Origin: Bacillus sp. NTK034
Lineage (GTDB): Bacteria > Bacillota > Bacilli > Bacillales > Cytobacillaceae
Direction: 5' to 3'
Assembly (NCBI RefSeq): GCF_017303275.1
Contig: NZ_JAFKOJ010000002.1
Coordinates: 124,001-188,000, forward strand
DNA: 64,000 nucleotides
Shown: positions 1-8,690 of the stretch, in pieces
How the letters are laid out: each line of letters starts with the position of its first letter
Numbering within the stretch: position 1 is the first letter of the stretch
The notes under the pieces: model-generated
Told to the model about the DNA's origin: nothing
The model's database searches: none
What the model saw: only the letters and a program-made list of their open reading frames with translations
Made by a program: the position numbers and the translations under genes

Positions 1-692
1 ATCCCTTTATTTTTATTGTTTTCAAGTATAAAGATCCACATAAAAGATAATGATTGCTTTAGCTCATCAGTCAGCGAGCCTTTTGAAAGCTGGTCTGATG
101 CTTTTTTATAAACAGCCATTTCATCAATTTTTGACCATCCATTTTCATTTGCAAGCTGTTCAAATTCCCACGGCATCATGGTGTTGCAGATAACTTTTTC
201 CTTATATAGCCTGCGGTAGCTGTTAGCCCGGGGTGCAGCTGTTGGACCAAGAATGCCTATACAAGCCCTTCCGCATGGCTTAACAGTTCGCTGAATTTCT
301 TTTAATACATCCAGCGGGCTCTCTGTCCATTCCAGTGAATTGATGGCAAGGACCGCATCAAGTGCATTCTCTTCAAGCGAAAGATCGGAAATGTCTTCTT
401 TCTTAAATACCGCACCAGTTTTTTCGTTCAGTTTTTCCGCTTTATGTATCATCTCTTCAGAGACATCAATCCCGATAACCTTATAGCCAGCCAAAGCAAG
501 TTTGTACGATCCATACCCATCTCCACATCCAAGGTCACATACGGCAGACCCCTTTTTGACATGCCTTTCGAAGAAGGAGATAATATCCTTTCGGCTCCCT
601 TCCTCCCACATTGACGCGCTCTTTGCATTCCATGATTCCGAATTTTTATCCCAAAGCTTCTCTGCTTCTGCAGACCAGTTAAAAGTGCTCAT
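1..692 (-). CDS. Class I SAM-dependent methyltransferase (C-terminus cut by window edge)
   Basis: The reading frame starts at tandem ATG codons (695 and 692) just after a GGGGGG ribosome site and runs off the left edge without a stop, so the last residues are missing. About 230 residues are visible. The SAM-binding motif I reads CDLGCGDGYGSYKLA, followed by an acidic strand end (VIGIDVSEEMI) and the motif II-like region LDAVLAINSLEW, as in Methyltransf_11/25 proteins such as YodH- and UbiE-like enzymes. The substrate cannot be told from sequence. It is divergent from the DUF3892 gene and seems to stand alone on this side. Confidence 0.85.
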   Translation of the reverse strand, partial: MSTFNWSAEAEKLWDKNSESWNAKSASMWEEGSRKDIISFFERHVKKGSAVCDLGCGDGYGSYKLALAGYKVIGIDVSEEMIHKAEKLNEKTGAVFKKEDISDLSLEENALDAVLAINSLEWTESPLDVLKEIQRTVKPCGRACIGILGPTAAPRANSYRRLYKEKVICNTMMPWEFEQLANENGWSKIDEMAVYKKASDQLSKGSLTDELKQSLSFMWIFILENNKNKG

Positions 693-836
693 CATATCCC
701 CCCGTGTATGCATACGATTGTCCATTAAAAAAGTTCCCAATATTATAAATTCGCTAAGATTATCAGAAATACCTCTGATTATAAAATGTTAAAAACGTCA
801 ACAATATTGATAGAAAATGAATAAGGAGAGTTTTGT

Positions 837-1055
837 ATGAACGGCGAACAGCTGACAGCAGTCTACAGAAACAACAATGATGAGATTATTTCATTCCAGA
901 CATCCGGAGGACGGATCATTTCTTATCGTAAAGCACTATTGGAGGCTGAAGAAGGCTTGATTGAGGGTATTCAAATTTACGAACACGAAGATGGTTCTAT
1001 GTATCTAAATCCTTCCTATGCGTCATCTTTTGATGATTTCCCCAGCTTCTATTAA
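837..1055 (+). CDS. Small DUF3892-type protein
   Basis: A 72-residue soluble protein with an AAGGAG site 8 nt before its ATG. The sequence (EIISFQTSGGRIISYRKALLEAEEGLIEGIQI) resembles the short DUF3892 family common in Bacillaceae, whose function is unknown. It is a single-gene unit that faces mntR and shares with it the hairpin terminator at 1073-1103. No catalytic or metal-binding motif is visible. The proximity to mntR does not by itself imply a role in manganese handling. Confidence 0.75.
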   Translation: MNGEQLTAVYRNNNDEIISFQTSGGRIISYRKALLEAEEGLIEGIQIYEHEDGSMYLNPSYASSFDDFPSFY

Positions 1056-1072
1056 AACAGTAACAGTACATG

Positions 1073-1103
1073 AAAAAACCTGACGCAAAGCAGTCAGGTT
1101 TTT
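1073..1103. terminator. Bidirectional terminator between DUF3892 gene and mntR
   Basis: Inverted repeat AAAACCTGAC / GTCAGGTTTTT with an 8-nt loop. A-tract on the left and T-tract on the right let it work for both converging genes. Confidence 0.8.
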
Positions 1104-1527
1104 ACTGTTCTTCTTCATTTTTACGCTGGATTTCCCTCAGCACTCCAATGCGGCTTTCATCTTCTTCAAAAAACTGAACCAGGTCGCCAACCCTGTCGAT
1201 GGCATCCCAGCTCAGGTGATGTTCAATGCCTTCCACATCTTCATAAATATTTTCTTCTTTGACTCCAATAATACGCAGGAGCTGTTCTAAAAGTTCATGC
1301 CGATATACAAGCCTCTTGCCGATTTTTTTCCCTTTTGGCGTTAAAATAAGCCCTCGGTATTTTTCATAAACAAGATACTCATCTTTATCAAGCTTCTGAA
1401 CCATTTTTGTCACAGAAGAGGGATGTACAGCGAGAGCCTCGGCAATATCAGAAACTCTGGCATATCCTTTGTCTTCGATTAACATATATATTTGTTCAAT
1501 GTAATCTTCCATACTTGGTGTTGGCAT
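1102..1527 (-). CDS. mntR: Manganese-responsive transcriptional regulator MntR
   Basis: A DtxR-family regulator of 141 residues, nearly colinear with Bacillus subtilis MntR (142 aa), which represses Mn(II) uptake genes (mntH, mntABCD) and activates efflux when Mn is bound. The N-terminal winged helix carries the recognition helix [12 protein letters not shown]. Metal ligands known for the family are present: D8 and E11 (MEDYIEQ), H77 in the YRHELL helix, and E99, E102, H103 in EGIEHH. The start was set at the ATG at 1527, which has AGGAGG 7 nt upstream. A longer frame opens at 1545 but that ATG overlaps the ribosome site. No target operon is in the window. Confidence 0.95.
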   Translation of the reverse strand: MPTPSMEDYIEQIYMLIEDKGYARVSDIAEALAVHPSSVTKMVQKLDKDEYLVYEKYRGLILTPKGKKIGKRLVYRHELLEQLLRIIGVKEENIYEDVEGIEHHLSWDAIDRVGDLVQFFEEDESRIGVLREIQRKNEEEQ

Positions 1528-1546
1528 TACACAACCTCCTGCCAAT

Positions 1547-1784
1547 TAGAAAAGCGCAAGCGCCTTGCCCACAAAGGAACGCAGACTAAGAACGCCACGT
1601 CCTGTGGCAACGTCTGCATGACCCGCATCCTGCGGGCCTCAAGCACAAGACGAGCCTCTCAGAAAGGCGTTTTTTGCCTTTTTGGGAGGATTGCCCGAAA
1701 TGTGGAGGCTTATGACCCCGAGTCCCTAGGAGCCGAAACAAGACAAGCTTGTGACCTCGAGGGGGTAGGCGCTGGAGCTAGACA
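1547..1784. repeat. Dispersed repeat family 1, long copy A
   Basis: A 238-bp non-coding element starting TAGAAAAGCGCAAGCGCC and ending GGCGCTGGAGCTAGACA. Its ends are partly complementary (AGCGCC with GGCGCT). It contains inner hairpin-prone segments such as GGCG-T6-GCC. Related copies lie at 7316-7560, 36298-36364 and 52826-52941. A truncated left end (AGAAAAGCGCAGAGCGC) follows at about 1818-1835. No open frame in it looks real. It occupies most of the mntR-topB gap. Confidence 0.8.
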
Positions 1785-1932
1785 ATTCTCAAAATTCAAA
1801 GAAATAAATTCAAATATTAGAAAAGCGCAGAGCGCATGTTCACTTTATATCTTTCATAAATAAATATAGGACTTTAACGATTTTACTACAGTTGGAAAAT
1901 AGAGACAAGGAAAGATGCTGCAGCAGGCAAAA

Positions 1933-4095
1933 TCAGGTCTTTTGCGGGAAGAGAAATTTGACTCTGTTCTCCTGTCGGTCCCAGGTTAATTTAGCTGAAA
2001 ATGTTTTATCCTTTCCTTTGCTTGTAAAACCTTCAACTAATTCTGTTTCCCCATCCTTCAATAGCTGTTTGATCAGTTTCTGAGTCATCGTCTTGCCCAT
2101 AATGCTTTTGGAAATAGTGAAAGTGCATTTTGTTTTATTATAATTGGAGCAGCCATAAAAGCTCCCCTTATCAACAACTTTACCATCACACAGCATGCAT
2201 TTGCCCAGATTGGCTGCTCTTTTTTGCTTGAATTTCCCAGGCGTGAACCCCTCTTTATCTTCCTCAGAGAATGTCCACTTTCCCGCATGTTCAATGGAGG
2301 CGGAAATCAAATGGCCTACCATTTTATTGGTTTGCTCCATGAATTGTTTGGGGGATGCCTGACCATCCGAAATATCCTTCAGCCGCTGTTCCCATTTGGC
2401 TGTCATTTCTGGAGAAGCCAGTATTTCTGTGCCTATTGCTTCTATCAGGATTTTTGCTTTGGAGTTTGCATATACAAGATTCTTCTTAATATCAATGTAT
2501 TTGCGCTCCTTCAGCATTGTGATGATTCCCGCCCTTGTAGCTTCCGTTCCGAGGCCTTCCGTCTTCATAAGGACCTTCTCAAGTTCCTTATCTTCGATTT
2601 GCTTCCCGGCCGTTTTCATCAGTGTTATCAGTTGCCCTTCAGTATACCTTTTTGGCGGCTGGGTTTTGCTTTCTTTTACATCCGCCTTTAAAACTGTACC
2701 TTGATCACCAGCCTGCAATAACGGCAGAATCGGTTCCTTCTCCTTCTCCTGCTGCGGAATCACTTTTCTCCAGCCTTCTTCAAGCTGTACTTTTCCCTTG
2801 GATAAAAACAAAGCTCTTCCATCTGCAAGGGTCTTAATAGTTGTATATTCTGTTACAGCTTTTCCATAATGTGCAGCTATTAAGCTCCTTACGATCAGGT
2901 CATAGAGAATTTTTTCATCCGAAGATAATTTTACAAGGTCGGGCACCTGCTCGGTCGGAATAATGGCATAGTGATCAGTTACCTTTTTATCATTCACATA
3001 CCGTTTATTCTGCAAAATCGAGCTTGAAGGCAAAGGGAAAAATTCCTTATACTCATCTTTTGTTTCCATTTTTCTGAGGATCTCCGGAAACATTTCGGCT
3101 TCTCCTTCTGTTACATGCCTGGAATCAGAACGAGGATATGAAACGATTCCTTTTTGATAAAGCTTCTGCAATACATCAAGTGTTTTTTTTGGCGGAAATT
3201 TGAATCTGCGGTTGGCTTCTGCCTGCAATGCAGAAAGGTTATAAAGCATCGGCGGCAGGAATTCTTTTTTTTCGGCCTGCACATCTTCTACCTGTGCATC
3301 TTTGTCCCTGCAGAATGCCGCAATCTTTTCGGCAAGCTCCTTCGTCTTAATTCTTGATTCCCCATCTTTTTCCCACTTGCCGGTATATTTTTTCCCGTTT
3401 ACTTTAAACTGTGCATCTACTTCCCAGAAAGGTTCGGAAACAAAATTCTGGATTTCCATTTCTCTTTTTACGATTAAAGCTAAAGTGGGAGTCTGAACCC
3501 TTCCTGCTGAAAAAACATCCGAGAAGCCTTTCTGCTGCAGAAGAAGACTGTATAATCGTGAAGCATTCATGCCAACAATCCAGTCGGCACATGCTCTCGT
3601 ATAGGCTTCATAATATAAGTTCCTTGTGTCACTTTCATCCAGCAGGGCAAGAAATCCTTCCCTTATGGATTTAGGTGTCAAGGAAGAGATCCAGAGTCTT
3701 TTCATGGGCACTCTGGTACCGGTAAGCCTTAGAATATTCCGGATGATAAGCTCGCCTTCCCTCCCTGCATCACCAGCATGGATAATTTCTGTTAAATTAG
3801 GATTAGAAGCAAGCTGTTTGATTATATTAAATTGTTTTGCTTTATCCTTTGTTACTTCATATTGAAATTGCTCCGGAATTATGGGCAATGTATCCAATGA
3901 CCATTTTTTCCAATCCTTCTTGTATTTCTCAGGGGCAGACAGCTGGCATAGGTGGCCTATAGCCCAAGTAACATGAGCCCCTTGGGGAAATATATCGTTC
4001 GGAAGGATCTCAATATATCCCTGGTGTTTCTTCATTTTAAAAATAGAAGCCAGCGTCATACCCTGATCGGGTTTTTCCGCGATTATCAGTTTCAT
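1933..4095 (-). CDS. topB: DNA topoisomerase III
   Basis: A type IA topoisomerase of 720 residues, close to the 727 of Bacillus subtilis TopB; it relaxes and decatenates DNA by cutting one strand. The Toprim domain comes first, with the E7 of AEKPD and the acidic cluster DAGREGEL (109-116). The active-site tyrosine is Y320 in SYPRSDSRH. The C-terminal part carries two Cys pairs of a degenerate zinc ribbon (LGKCMLCDG ... GSFYGCSNYNKTKC). The start ATG has an AGGGAG site 7 nt upstream. It is a monocistronic gene between mntR and the pullulanase gene. Confidence 0.96.
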   Translation of the reverse strand: MKLIIAEKPDQGMTLASIFKMKKHQGYIEILPNDIFPQGAHVTWAIGHLCQLSAPEKYKKDWKKWSLDTLPIIPEQFQYEVTKDKAKQFNIIKQLASNPNLTEIIHAGDAGREGELIIRNILRLTGTRVPMKRLWISSLTPKSIREGFLALLDESDTRNLYYEAYTRACADWIVGMNASRLYSLLLQQKGFSDVFSAGRVQTPTLALIVKREMEIQNFVSEPFWEVDAQFKVNGKKYTGKWEKDGESRIKTKELAEKIAAFCRDKDAQVEDVQAEKKEFLPPMLYNLSALQAEANRRFKFPPKKTLDVLQKLYQKGIVSYPRSDSRHVTEGEAEMFPEILRKMETKDEYKEFFPLPSSSILQNKRYVNDKKVTDHYAIIPTEQVPDLVKLSSDEKILYDLIVRSLIAAHYGKAVTEYTTIKTLADGRALFLSKGKVQLEEGWRKVIPQQEKEKEPILPLLQAGDQGTVLKADVKESKTQPPKRYTEGQLITLMKTAGKQIEDKELEKVLMKTEGLGTEATRAGIITMLKERKYIDIKKNLVYANSKAKILIEAIGTEILASPEMTAKWEQRLKDISDGQASPKQFMEQTNKMVGHLISASIEHAGKWTFSEEDKEGFTPGKFKQKRAANLGKCMLCDGKVVDKGSFYGCSNYNKTKCTFTISKSIMGKTMTQKLIKQLLKDGETELVEGFTSKGKDKTFSAKLTWDRQENRVKFLFPQKT

Positions 4096-4223
4096 ACTTT
4101 AGCTCCCTTTGCATTGTAGAACAAATTGTAGACATCTATTTTAATATTAACCTAAAAATTTAGCAAAGGGAGTTAAAATACCTATATAGTTATGAAATTT
4201 TTTAAAACAATCGTGTTCTGCTA

Positions 4224-4260
4224 AGCAAAACAAAAGAAGAACCCCCTGACAGGATTCTCC
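4224..4260 (-). terminator. Probable terminator of the pullulanase gene
   Basis: On the minus strand AGAATCC / GGGTTCT form an imperfect stem, followed by TCTTTTGTTTT. It lies just after the pullulanase stop codon. Confidence 0.45.
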
Positions 4261-4268
4261 TCCGTTAC

Positions 4269-7193
4269 TTATCTTTTTAGAATAAAGCTTGTTTGTGAAG
4301 GCACTTCAATTGTTTTTGACTGATATATCTTTAGGGTTCTTATCCCTGCCTGTTTTCCGTCTGCAAGCAAATGCCAAGGGCCCTTGCCTGGAAGTGTTAT
4401 TTTGGCTGGTTCTGTATTTGCATTATGGATTACAACAATCTCTTTCGCTCTATCTTTTAGGCCTTTTGCATCCAGTCTATAAGCCACCGTATTATCCGGG
4501 GCATCAATAAATTCAAGCTTTGATTGAATATCCTCAGCTGTTGTCATTCTAAACGATTTATAATGCTTTCTGAGTTTAATCAGACCTTTAAAATAGTCAA
4601 CTTCCCCGCTGAAATCAGTTCGGCGGTCCCAGTCTAACTGATTTACACTGTCAGGGGATTTATAGCTGTTGTGATCCCCGTATTTTGTCCGCATGAATTC
4701 CTGGCCTGCATGAATAAAGCTGACTCCTTGGGATGTCAGTATAATGGAAGATGCTAGTTTATGCATTTTCTTTCTTGATTCCTCCGCTGCATCTGGATTG
4801 GTCAGTTCAAGCTTATCCCAAAGAGTGTGATTATCATGTGCCTCAGCATATGTAACCGCCTGCTCAGGATCTTTGTATGTGGCCATTGTACCCGGATAAT
4901 CCAAGCCTGCTGCAATTCCTTGCTGAACAAAGGTTTCCATGCCTTGCTTGCCATTTACAAAACCTTTATCCAGTTCATCAAACACACTGCCTTTTAAACC
5001 ATCCCGGATGCCATCGTTGAAATGGCCAATACCAGGCATATCTTCGGCATTTTTCTGATTTGCCTTCCTTTCAGCTGCCAGTGGTGTGTTTAAATCCCAT
5101 CCCTCCCCAATGATAATGATAGTAGGGTCAATTTTATCCAATGCCTTTCTTACTTTATTCATTGTTTCAGTGTCATGAATGCCCATCAGATCAAAGCGGA
5201 ATCCATCAAGATTGTATTCTTCAGCCCAATAGGCAACAGAGTCGACAATAAATTTCTGCATCATTTTTCTTTCCGAAGCTGTATCATTGCCGACTCCTGT
5301 GCCATTGGCAAGTGTTCCATCTTCGTTATAGCGGAAATAGTAGCCTGGAACAAGCTTATGGAAACTAGATTCATTCACTGCAAACACATGATTATAAACA
5401 ACATCCATTACAACCCGCAGCTGCTCGTTATGGTATTCCTGAATCATTGTCTTCAATTCCGTAATTCTTGCAGCTGGATCATAAGGATCAGTAGAATACG
5501 AGCCTTCCGGCACATTATAGTTTTTAGGATCATAGCCCCAGTTATATTGTGGTTCGTCCAGTTTGGTTTCATCAACTGTCCGGTAGTCATAAATCGGAAG
5601 GAACTGAACATGTGTGACTCCAAGATCTTTTATATGATTTAAACCTGTTTTTGCTCCTTTTGAATTTAAAGTGCTTTTCTCAGCAGCCCCAAGGAACTTC
5701 CCCTTATGCTTAATACCGCTGTTCTCATGAATCGAAAGGTCCCGTATATGAACTTCATAAATGATGGAGTCCTCTGGATTTTTTAACTTCGGCTTCTGTT
5801 TATTCCACTTTTTAGGGTCGGTTGAATCCAGATCCATTACAACGCCCTTGTCGCCATTCACTGTTACAGCCCGGACATAGGGATCAGTCGCTTCTGTCCA
5901 TTCCCCTCCGATTTTAACTCTATAATTGTAAATCAGTCCATTTTGATTACCTTTTAGAACAGTTGTCCACGTTCCTTTTTCACCTCTTTTAAGAGGAAGT
6001 TCTTCAGCGGTCTGATCATCCCAGCTGTCATAAAGCACTATCGATGCTTCACTTGCTGTAGGGGCCCAAAGCCTGAAGGAGGTTTGATTTTTCGTATACT
6101 GATTTCCCAGCTTCCCATTATAATAGAAAGCATCATCAAATTCCTTTGATCTGATAATATCCCCAATCTTCACCTCTGCCTCTCCGAATGAAACTGCAGA
6201 GATTTTATATGATTGCCTGAAATCTAGTTTTTCTTCTGTTATCACTCTTACTTTATTTGTAAAATCCTTTTCCTCGTCCCCGTCATAAGGGACAACTTCT
6301 TTAATATCGGCATTGTCAATTTCAATTATGGATTCCCAATCCTTCCACCGGAAAGGAAAATTGGTTTCAAGCGTAATCTGATTAAAAGTATCCATAGAAG
6401 CATTCACTATTTTTGGATCTTTTTCAATAAACGCTGGATTGTAATAAATTCTTTCTGTTCCCTGAACAATCCATACTTCTGCATTCCCATTTTCATCGAA
6501 CTTTGTAATAAAGCGATCACCAAATTCCTTGCCTGCCCAGTCATTTCCTTCCATGCTCTTCCTGACTATAAATCCGGCCTTTTTCATACCTTCCGGATTT
6601 TCAAGCTCAAATTCAGCAACTTTCCCAAAATCATCTACTGATGTAAAATCAACTCTTTTGCCATCCTTGCCTTCTGGCCAAGTCCATAAATTCCAGCCTT
6701 CATAATTACCGTCATATCGAAAGTAGTGGAGTTTTACCTTCACCCTTTCAAATGCTGGAAAGTCCCTGTACTCACCATCAGGCGGTGATGTATATGTATG
6801 TTCATCGCCTGCTTTCACCCATACTTCATCAATGCCGCTCTGTACATTGATGAATCGGTCTCCCCCATCCTTCTCCCAGCTGTCAGTGCGGACAATAAAT
6901 CCAACTTCATCATGGATTCCCGGGAGTACAATCTCTGCAGTAAGTCCAAATTCATCTTCACCAGTAAATTCAAAAACCTGACCTTCGCCATCTTTAGGCC
7001 ATACCCATAAATTCCAATCCTTTGTGCTGCCTTCTGCAGGCTGATAATGGATAGTGACTGCTGTAGTCTGACCGAGCCCTTGTTGTGTTGTTTTTTCGGC
7101 CGATGCAATCGTTTGCATAAATGGGGATAAAAAATTGGATGCCGCCATTATTATAGCTGCGGCCAGAAAAATAAACTGTTTATACCCTTTCAA
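4269..7193 (-). CDS. pulA: Secreted type I pullulanase
   Basis: A 974-residue glycoside hydrolase (GH13_14) that cuts alpha-1,6 links in pullulan and branched starch outside the cell. A signal peptide covers about residues 1-32 (KGYK, hydrophobic core, TIASA). Two tandem CBM41 starch-binding domains follow (about 45-140 and 150-255; each has a WNLW.WP motif), then a linker domain, a CBM48-like domain (about 365-450) and the catalytic barrel. YNWGYDP (550-556) is the type I pullulanase signature. Catalytic residues are D668 (GFRFDLMG), E697 (GEGWD) and D787 (AHDN). The start is TTG at 7193, with AGGAGG 7 nt upstream. No sorting or lipobox motif is seen, so it is probably released. Confidence 0.96.
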   Translation of the reverse strand: MKGYKQFIFLAAAIIMAASNFLSPFMQTIASAEKTTQQGLGQTTAVTIHYQPAEGSTKDWNLWVWPKDGEGQVFEFTGEDEFGLTAEIVLPGIHDEVGFIVRTDSWEKDGGDRFINVQSGIDEVWVKAGDEHTYTSPPDGEYRDFPAFERVKVKLHYFRYDGNYEGWNLWTWPEGKDGKRVDFTSVDDFGKVAEFELENPEGMKKAGFIVRKSMEGNDWAGKEFGDRFITKFDENGNAEVWIVQGTERIYYNPAFIEKDPKIVNASMDTFNQITLETNFPFRWKDWESIIEIDNADIKEVVPYDGDEEKDFTNKVRVITEEKLDFRQSYKISAVSFGEAEVKIGDIIRSKEFDDAFYYNGKLGNQYTKNQTSFRLWAPTASEASIVLYDSWDDQTAEELPLKRGEKGTWTTVLKGNQNGLIYNYRVKIGGEWTEATDPYVRAVTVNGDKGVVMDLDSTDPKKWNKQKPKLKNPEDSIIYEVHIRDLSIHENSGIKHKGKFLGAAEKSTLNSKGAKTGLNHIKDLGVTHVQFLPIYDYRTVDETKLDEPQYNWGYDPKNYNVPEGSYSTDPYDPAARITELKTMIQEYHNEQLRVVMDVVYNHVFAVNESSFHKLVPGYYFRYNEDGTLANGTGVGNDTASERKMMQKFIVDSVAYWAEEYNLDGFRFDLMGIHDTETMNKVRKALDKIDPTIIIIGEGWDLNTPLAAERKANQKNAEDMPGIGHFNDGIRDGLKGSVFDELDKGFVNGKQGMETFVQQGIAAGLDYPGTMATYKDPEQAVTYAEAHDNHTLWDKLELTNPDAAEESRKKMHKLASSIILTSQGVSFIHAGQEFMRTKYGDHNSYKSPDSVNQLDWDRRTDFSGEVDYFKGLIKLRKHYKSFRMTTAEDIQSKLEFIDAPDNTVAYRLDAKGLKDRAKEIVVIHNANTEPAKITLPGKGPWHLLADGKQAGIRTLKIYQSKTIEVPSQTSFILKR

Positions 7194-7233
7194 TCTAAGT
7201 CCTCCTTTATAAATTATTTAAAGATTCCTGCAA

Positions 7234-7267
7234 TTATATATTAATCCAAAAAGGAAAGCGTTTGCAT
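7234..7267 (-). promoter_or_regulatory. cre (CcpA) site and -10 box upstream of pulA
   Basis: GGAAAGCGTTTGCA at 7254-7267 matches 13 of 14 positions of the cre consensus TGWAARCGYTWNCW. A minus-strand TATAAT lies at 7239-7234, so the site would overlap the -35 region about 60 nt upstream of the TTG start. Inference: carbon catabolite repression of the pullulanase. Confidence 0.65.
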
Positions 7268-7315
7268 AAGGCGGAAGACTCTGTGATTTTTTACCTATTA
7301 AACCTATTCACAATA

Positions 7316-7560
7316 AGAATAGCGCAAGCGCCTTCCCCACCCCCGGCAAGCACAAGACGAGCCTCACGGAAAGGCGTTCTTTGCCTTTTTGGGAGGGTTG
7401 TCCGTAATGTGGAGGCGACTGCCTAGGGACGACAAGCACAAGACGAGCCCTGCAAGAAGGTGTTCTTTCCTTCTGGAAGGGATTGACAAGTCTTTCGTCC
7501 CTAGGAGCCGCAACTAGACAGACTTGTGACCTCGAGGGGGTAGGCTGCTTGCGCTAGACA
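7316..7560. repeat. Dispersed repeat family 1, long copy B
   Basis: A 245-bp relative of the 1547-1784 element: same left end (AGCGCAAGCGCCTT), the shared blocks CACAAGACGAGCCTC, GAAAGGCGTTCTTTGCC and CCCTAGGAGCCG, and the right end GACCTCGAGGGGGTAGG plus GCTAGACA. An internal block holding CAAGCACAAGACGAGCC is duplicated, making it longer than copy A. It fills the gap between the pulA promoter and the next gene. Confidence 0.8.
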
Positions 7561-7596
7561 GTTATCGAGGTACAAAATTTTATACTTTTTTATCTC

Positions 7597-7622
7597 TCAA
7601 AAAAAAATCGGCTTTTGCCGAT
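7597..7622 (-). terminator. Terminator of the 7622-7912 gene
   Basis: Minus strand ATCGGC-AAAA-GCCGAT followed by a run of T. The stem overlaps the stop codon of the gene it ends. Confidence 0.85.
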
Positions 7623-7912
7623 CATTCTTTTCGATAGCGCTTTAATGTCAGATTTTTTTGGATGTACCATTTATTTTCTGTGACAATGTTGGAAACCGTC
7701 AAAATCATGGATGGTATTTTTTCAACATTAAATACTATGATGCCTAATTGGTCATTCATAATAATAAAAGACTCTCCATGCGAGTATAGAGGGAGGTCCT
7801 TGCCAAGCTGCAGGATTGAGCTGATGATGGCCTGCTTTTCTTCCGCTTCCATTTGGATGTTGGGTGAAAACCTCAAGATCCAATCTTGATTCTCAATGGA
7901 AAACCGATACAT
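7622..7912 (-). CDS. Hypothetical protein, 96 aa
   Basis: Not recognised. A soluble protein without membrane segments or Cys motifs; it has the alternating pattern of a small alpha/beta fold (MYRFSIENQDWILRF, SFIIMNDQLGIIVFN, SMILTVSNIV). The start was taken at ATG 7912, which has AAAGG about 9 nt upstream. A GTG at 7921 in the same frame is possible but lies inside the ribosome-site region. A strong terminator follows directly, which supports a real monocistronic gene. The neighbours (pullulanase and cold-shock genes) give no hint about its role. Confidence 0.65.
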   Translation of the reverse strand: MYRFSIENQDWILRFSPNIQMEAEEKQAIISSILQLGKDLPLYSHGESFIIMNDQLGIIVFNVEKIPSMILTVSNIVTENKWYIQKNLTLKRYRKE

Positions 7913-8075
7913 TTTCCTCACCCTTTGGCAACAAGATAATTATTAATTAATATGAGAAAATCTATAATTTATGATATCAAAACACTGAGTAACCATTGCA
8001 TTACACTCTCAAATTAACAAAAGTTAAAATATTTAAAATATTTTAATGTTTTTTGTAAAAAAGCGTTTCAATTCC

Positions 8076-8109
8076 TTGACGGAAAGTGCCCATTCGTGTA
8101 TATTATAAT
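8076..8109 (+). promoter_or_regulatory. SigA-type promoter of the cold-shock gene
   Basis: TTGACG (8076-8081), a 17-bp spacer and TATATT (8099-8104). Predicted transcription start is near 8111, which leaves a leader of about 120 nt before the ATG at 8230, typical for cold-shock mRNAs. Confidence 0.7.
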
Positions 8110-8229
8110 CATCATTTAACAGAATATATTTCCGTTATTAGATAAAATATCTGCTCTATGTTTTGTTAGGTGGTAATATTCATCTAAGGCACAAGATGTG
8201 TCTTGACAGGCTTAGGAGGAAAAGTAAAC

Positions 8230-8430
8230 ATGCAAAACGGTAAAGTAAAATGGTTCAACAATGAAAAAGGTTTCGGTTTCATCGAAGTAGAAGGCGGAGA
8301 CGATGTATTCGTACACTTCACTGCTATCCAAGGTGATGGTTTCAAATCTTTAGAAGAAGGCCAGGAAGTTTCTTTTGAAATCGTTGAAGGAAACCGCGGA
8401 CCTCAAGCTGCAAACGTTGTAAAATTATAA
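8230..8430 (+). CDS. cspD: Cold-shock protein, CspB/CspD type
   Basis: A 66-residue single cold-shock domain (OB fold) that binds single-stranded RNA and DNA and acts as an RNA chaperone. Both nucleic-acid motifs are present: KGFGFIE (RNP1) and VFVHF (RNP2), with W8 in VKWFNNEKG. The start is ATG 8230, with AGGAGG at 8214-8219; an earlier in-frame ATG at 8203 lies before the ribosome site and adds residues foreign to the family. The location next to ypeQ and ypeP matches Bacillus subtilis cspD, though the choice among csp paralogues cannot be proven from this window. Confidence 0.93.
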   Translation: MQNGKVKWFNNEKGFGFIEVEGGDDVFVHFTAIQGDGFKSLEEGQEVSFEIVEGNRGPQAANVVKL

Positions 8431-8448
8431 TTCAAATATAACGATTAT

Positions 8449-8476
8449 AAGGCTGGCATCTGCCAGCCTTTTATTT
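8449..8476 (+). terminator. Terminator of the cold-shock gene
   Basis: AAGGCTGGCA / TGCCAGCCTT stem with a 1-2 nt tight loop, followed by TTATTTT. Confidence 0.85.
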
Positions 8477-8487
8477 TCGTCCATTAT

Positions 8488-8673
8488 TTATGAAAGTTTG
8501 CTGCCAATTGATTTAATTTTCTCACCTACTGTACACTCTTTAATGCAAAATCGATGGGCATATCTGCGCCCTCTTTCCTCTTTATGGTGTTTATGAAGGA
8601 AGCAGTCTTTGCAGTAACTGATCATCAGCTCCTCCACTTCATTAATAATTTCCTTCCTGCTCAAACGATTCAC
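8488..8673 (-). CDS. ypeQ: Zinc-finger-like small protein YpeQ
   Basis: A 61-residue protein with Cys/His pairs suited to bind one zinc ion: C21 and C24 (SYCKDCFLHKHH), then HRFC and IKEC. It resembles Bacillus subtilis YpeQ, annotated only as a zinc-finger domain protein. The start is GTG 8673 after a GGAAGG-type ribosome site. It lies 17 nt downstream of ypeP on the same strand, so the two are probably co-transcribed. Function is unknown. Confidence 0.8.
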   Translation of the reverse strand: MNRLSRKEIINEVEELMISYCKDCFLHKHHKEERGRRYAHRFCIKECTVGEKIKSIGSKLS

Positions 8674-8690
8674 GCCTTCCTTTTACCCAA

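Noticed and set aside
2224..2691. Plus-strand frame of 155 codons inside topB
   Set aside because: Antisense shadow of a well-conserved gene.
5175..5642. Plus-strand frame of 155 codons inside pulA
   Set aside because: Antisense to the catalytic domain; no ribosome site and no recognisable protein features.
8056..8070. cre-like sequence AAAAAGCGTTTCAA upstream of the cold-shock gene
   Set aside because: Three mismatches to the consensus, including an end base pair of the palindrome; likely chance.
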